From an uncultured Bacilli bacterium (lineage in GTDB: Bacteria; Bacillota_I; Bacilli_A; RF39; UBA660), in the NCBI GenBank assembly GCA_934101625.1, contig CAKORV010000006.1, forward strand, positions 1 to 42,944: a stretch of 42,944 bases of DNA. The letters run 5' to 3'. Both the position numbers and the translations under genes were made by a program. Every line of letters starts with the position of its first letter. The first letter of the stretch is position 1. The notes under the pieces were generated by a model. The model was not told where the DNA came from, did not search any database, and saw nothing but the letters and a program-made list of their open reading frames with translations. This document shows, piece by piece, positions 39,831 to 42,944 of this stretch.

Positions 39831-41988
39831 AGTTAACTGCGCTAGCACATGTACTATCTATTGATACTTGGTAAGGATTTGTTGGAGTACCATTACCACT
39901 TGAATATTGAGTACAATATTTTAAACTTATTACTGGTCTTATCAAAAAGTCATCAGTTACAACAGTTAATATTAATCTTGCTGGTGCTTTTGACGCTAAT
40001 ACACAATGTACATAAGGGTATGTAGATTCAGGTTGCCATGCTTCTGGAGTCATTAACCACCATCCATCATATCCGGCTACGTTTTGACCAGCACTGTTTG
40101 TATAGTACCAAGCATATGGACTATCTAAACTAACCATTCTCACACCACCTGCATACATAACTTCATCTCCAGTCATTAATGCTATTGGATATTTTAATTG
40201 TCCATTTCCTCCACCTACTGTACTTGCACTAAATTTATCTTCTATTGCTTGAGTACTTTCAAATAATCCACCGGTAGTATTAGAACCACATCTATAACTT
40301 GGTGTATCAAGATTTAATCTTCTTTGTCCTGCATATCCAAAGAAACTACCAGAATTAGACCATTTACCATACCAAATGCTTCTGTCACTACAATATATTG
40401 CAGTTTTACTTATATATTTATCATAATTAGTTAATAAATTGTTTTTATACCATTTATCAATATAAGTTTTAGCAGTACTACTTGTAGTATTTTTTCTGTT
40501 ATCAGCTAAACTAGAAGTTCCACCATACATGTAGCCTACATATCTTGATTGACCAAGAGAACTATTAAATGCCGATGCACCAATATAACCTTTTGTTGTG
40601 TTATGACTTGTACCTAGATAAAGCATTCTTACACTTCCATCTTCATTTATACGTATTATTCTCCAATAGAACCCTCCGAACTTTACCCAGTTATTTGTTG
40701 TATTTCCTGAATAATAGTATACATCTTCTCCTATACTATCTCCATCAACATCTTCAGTCCATTGTTCAGTTGATGTACTACTTCTTTTATATATTGTTCC
40801 GGTTGTATTTGATATATTTGCTTCTCCCACGTCAGTTCTTTCTTCTACATTAGGATTATCTTCTAATATTTTAGCGGCTAAAGATCCTTTTTTATAAGGC
40901 GATGATTCCATAAACGTTACACTACAACTTATGTTAGACAATATATTATTAATTGTTAACGTGCTACCACTAATTGTTCCGTTACATGTGGTTGTTGCTC
41001 CTTCAATTGTATATCCATCACTTGGAATTAAAGTAAAAGTTTTATTTGTACCATAGGCAACACTACCACTTCCTGGCCTTACAGATCCACCAACAGCAGT
41101 TATCCTATATGTATAATAAATTCTTTGGAATGTTACTGTACAGCTTATATTTTGTGTTACATTTGATATGGTTAATACATTGCCACTGATTGTTCCATTT
41201 TTACAAGTGCTTGTAACGCCTGTCAAAGTATAACCTGTTTTAGGAGTTAAGTTAATTCTAACTGATGTTCCATAACTAGTATATATGCTTGAAGGACTTA
41301 CAGTACCAGTTGAAGAAGAAACACTTACATAAAATGTTTTAATTGGAAAGACAACTTCACAATCAACATCTTCTTGTACATTTGATATTGTTAAAATATT
41401 ACCATTTATATCACCATTACATGTAGTTGTGACACCTTCTAACTTATGTATTGAATCAGGGGTCAATGTAATTGTTAAAGTATTTCCTTTAATAATTTTA
41501 CCAGTATTTGGAGTAGCGTTTCCACCCGTTACATTTATATTGTAATTAAAGTAAGTTTCTTCATAAATTATCCATGGATTAGACTCAGTACCAGCACCAG
41601 TAACTTTTGTATCAGGCACTAAATATGTAGTTGGTCTTACATGACTATCATCATCAGTTCCATTTAACACTTCAATATCAATATTATTAATTATAAAATA
41701 TGGTGTAAGATTATATAAATAGGAATTATTTCCACCAATCACATCATATTCATATCTACTTAGTAACCCTAAGTTATTAAATGAACTTGATGTACATCCG
41801 GTACTACTACAATTGAACATATTATTAAAATATATTTTATTTTCTGTATCATATAAACTATTAAATACTAAATTTACACTATTTTTAAGATTAGCCTTGG
41901 TAGTTGTATCAACTAATTTAGCCTCAACTACAGTTAATCCAACTACCATAGACATAATTATAAATATCATTTTTCTTATTGTTTTCAT
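39829..41988 (-). CDS. Secreted multidomain surface protein with Cys-bridged repeats
   Basis: 719 residues. A signal peptide (MKTIRKMIFIIMSMVVGLTV) ends near residue 24. Three tandem repeats of about 70 residues (147-217, 218-290, 293-361) each carry a beta-strand pattern with TC-G...LTI-N...C-V-F, two Cys per unit, like Listeria-Bacteroides/InlB-type repeats. The C-terminal domain (about 395-719) is shared with the window-edge genes. Residues 78-140 look like a reduced extra copy of that domain's end (HVRPTTYL then GAGTESNPWII). No LPXTG or C-terminal membrane helix is seen. Cotranscribed with the upstream paralogue, 8 bases away. The thioredoxin-fold protein at 8013 could serve such disulfides. 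Confidence 0.78.
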   Translation of the reverse strand: MKTIRKMIFIIMSMVVGLTVVEAKLVDTTTKANLKNSVNLVFNSLYDTENKIYFNNMFNCSSTGCTSSSFNNLGLLSRYEYDVIGGNNSYLYNLTPYFIINNIDIEVLNGTDDDSHVRPTTYLVPDTKVTGAGTESNPWIIYEETYFNYNINVTGGNATPNTGKIIKGNTLTITLTPDSIHKLEGVTTTCNGDINGNILTISNVQEDVDCEVVFPIKTFYVSVSSSTGTVSPSSIYTSYGTSVRINLTPKTGYTLTGVTSTCKNGTISGNVLTISNVTQNISCTVTFQRIYYTYRITAVGGSVRPGSGSVAYGTNKTFTLIPSDGYTIEGATTTCNGTISGSTLTINNILSNISCSVTFMESSPYKKGSLAAKILEDNPNVEERTDVGEANISNTTGTIYKRSSTSTEQWTEDVDGDSIGEDVYYYSGNTTNNWVKFGGFYWRIIRINEDGSVRMLYLGTSHNTTKGYIGASAFNSSLGQSRYVGYMYGGTSSLADNRKNTTSSTAKTYIDKWYKNNLLTNYDKYISKTAIYCSDRSIWYGKWSNSGSFFGYAGQRRLNLDTPSYRCGSNTTGGLFESTQAIEDKFSASTVGGGNGQLKYPIALMTGDEVMYAGGVRMVSLDSPYAWYYTNSAGQNVAGYDGWWLMTPEAWQPESTYPYVHCVLASKAPARLILTVVTDDFLIRPVISLKYCTQYSSGNGTPTNPYQVSIDSTCASAVN

Positions 41989-41996
41989 AGCATCAC

Positions 41997-42944
41997 CTAA
42001 TTTACTGCACTACTACAACTTGTACTTGCACTTACTGTATATGGATTACTACTACTTCCATCTCCACTTGAATATTGAACACAATATTTTAAAGAAATTA
42101 CTGGTCTTACAAGCCTTTCAGTTGTAACACGTGTTCCCATTGATCTTCCTGGGTATTTAGAACCATAAAGCATAAAATGATTAGCTCCTTGATTGAAATT
42201 CATAGGAGTCAATGTCCACCAAGCTTTTTCTCCCACTATACTATCTCCATTACTATTGGTATAAGTCCATATAGTCGTACTTCCAGTTGTTGGATCTACT
42301 CCTGCGAATACTGCCTCATCCAAAGTAATTAACGCTATTGGATACTTTAATTGTCCATTCCCACCACTTGCAGTACTAGAACTAAATTTATCTGCTACCG
42401 CTTGTGTTGTTTCAAATAGTGAACCATTCTTTTTAGTTCCACATCTATATGAAGGTCTTCCATTTGCATCTTCGAGTCTTCCATATATAGCACCTTTATA
42501 TGCTATTGCTCCATTTACATCTTTTGCACTATCAGATGAAATTGCTCTATCGTTACAATATATTGCTGTCTTGCTTATATATTTATCATAACTTGATAAT
42601 AAGTTATTTTTATACCAATTATCTACAACAGTTTTAACTGCGCTTGATGTAGTATTTTTTCTCCAATAAGCTAAAGATGTTGTTGTTCCATACATGTATC
42701 CCGTATACATAAAACTTTCTTTATTACCATTGTATGTTGAAGTTGCAATATATCCAGTTGTTGTACTAGGCGTTGTGCCAGAATATAAAAGTCTTACACT
42801 TCCATCTTCGTTAATACGTATTACTCTCCAGTAGAATCCTCCAAACTTAACCCAGTTCTTAGTCATATTTCCTGCAAAGTAATATGAGTCTTCTCCCATT
42901 CCATCTCCATCTACATCTTCTGTATATTGTCCTTCATCAGTACT
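41997..42944 (-). CDS. Surface protein paralogue, C-terminal part (truncated by window edge)
   Basis: The frame is open to the right edge; an ATG at 42899 is internal. The visible 315 residues are the same C-terminal domain as in the other two family members, preceded by TEDVDGDGMGED, a Ca-binding-like Asp repeat also present in the neighbour (TEDVDGDSIGED). It ends GDGSSSNPYTV...SCSSAVN, close to the neighbour's SAVN end. The stop lies eight bases before the next ATG and the ribosome site AGGTGATG spans the gap, so the two form one operon, apparently from tandem duplication. Confidence 0.75.
   Translation of the reverse strand, partial: STDEGQYTEDVDGDGMGEDSYYFAGNMTKNWVKFGGFYWRVIRINEDGSVRLLYSGTTPSTTTGYIATSTYNGNKESFMYTGYMYGTTTSLAYWRKNTTSSAVKTVVDNWYKNNLLSSYDKYISKTAIYCNDRAISSDSAKDVNGAIAYKGAIYGRLEDANGRPSYRCGTKKNGSLFETTQAVADKFSSSTASGGNGQLKYPIALITLDEAVFAGVDPTTGSTTIWTYTNSNGDSIVGEKAWWTLTPMNFNQGANHFMLYGSKYPGRSMGTRVTTERLVRPVISLKYCVQYSSGDGSSSNPYTVSASTSCSSAVN

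Noticed and set aside
1..42944. Mycoplasma-type code (TGA as Trp)
   Set aside because: TGA ends many genes in conserved ATGA overlaps and Trp positions in conserved motifs are TGG.
1..42944. CRISPR arrays or insertion sequences
   Set aside because: No regularly spaced direct repeats and no transposase reading frame were seen on either strand.

Overview
The window is very AT-rich and comes from a low-GC Gram-positive bacterium. It most resembles the uncultured gut Bacilli/Mycoplasmatota-like lineages (RF39-type), which is an inference from style and gene content. TGA is a normal stop (many ATGA overlaps) and Trp is TGG, so the code is standard. The cell makes peptidoglycan (murB, uppS), uses sigma-A-like promoters (TTGACA-17-TATAAT, often extended -10) and ends most operons with clear intrinsic terminators.

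Layout. 1-960: end of a secreted/surface protein cut by the left edge. 1032-1349: small XRE regulator. 1500-5309: YgjP-like metallopeptidase, SpoU methyltransferase, rimM, trmD and two unknown proteins. 5370-8852: DUF5684-like membrane protein, cdsA, rseP and a thioredoxin-fold membrane protein. 8994-12249: three unknown proteins around tRNA-Arg(CCT). 12265-16288: murB, xerD, deoB, a 40-residue Arg/Ser/Asn repeat protein on the minus strand and a ZIP transporter. 16572-20768 (minus): a tightly overlapping four-gene operon with two paralogues, a coiled-coil/AAA+ (MoxR/CobS-like) ATPase and a protein with a VWA-like core. A divergent LysR regulator follows, with two palindromes between them. 21840-28186 (minus): phosphoesterase, papain-like protein, HTH protein, SPFH/NfeD pair, mnmA and spoIIM. 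28255-37708: a 34-residue membrane peptide (plus strand), then on the minus strand uppS, tex, regulators, SpoIVB-like protease, xseB, a PemK/MazF-like toxin, xseA, nusB and the Lon-PDZ protein YlbL. 37752-38648: ylbJ (plus). 38601-39750 (minus): three prepilin-like genes, one missed because it is short. 39829-42944 (minus): two more members of the surface family seen at the left edge, the second cut by the right edge.

Two places stand out. First, a PemK/MazF-like gene sits between xseA and xseB, genes that normally abut. It is flanked by two paralogous, apparently free-standing small RNA genes, each with its own promoter and a nearly identical terminator and no protein antitoxin beside it. 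Second, the LysR-linked AAA+/VWA operon has duplicated genes whose first halves are almost identical and whose second halves have diverged. It looks like an undescribed MoxR-VWA type multi-component system.

Much of the rest is housekeeping: tRNA/rRNA modification (rimM, trmD, mnmA, SpoU), lipid and wall precursors (cdsA, uppS, murB), membrane proteolysis (rseP, SPFH/NfeD, YlbL) and DNA repair (xseA, xseB, xerD). Four homologues of sporulation membrane proteins (SpoIIM, SpoIVB, YlbJ, YlbL) are present. Both window ends fall inside copies of one repeated gene family, which suggests an assembly break at repeats.
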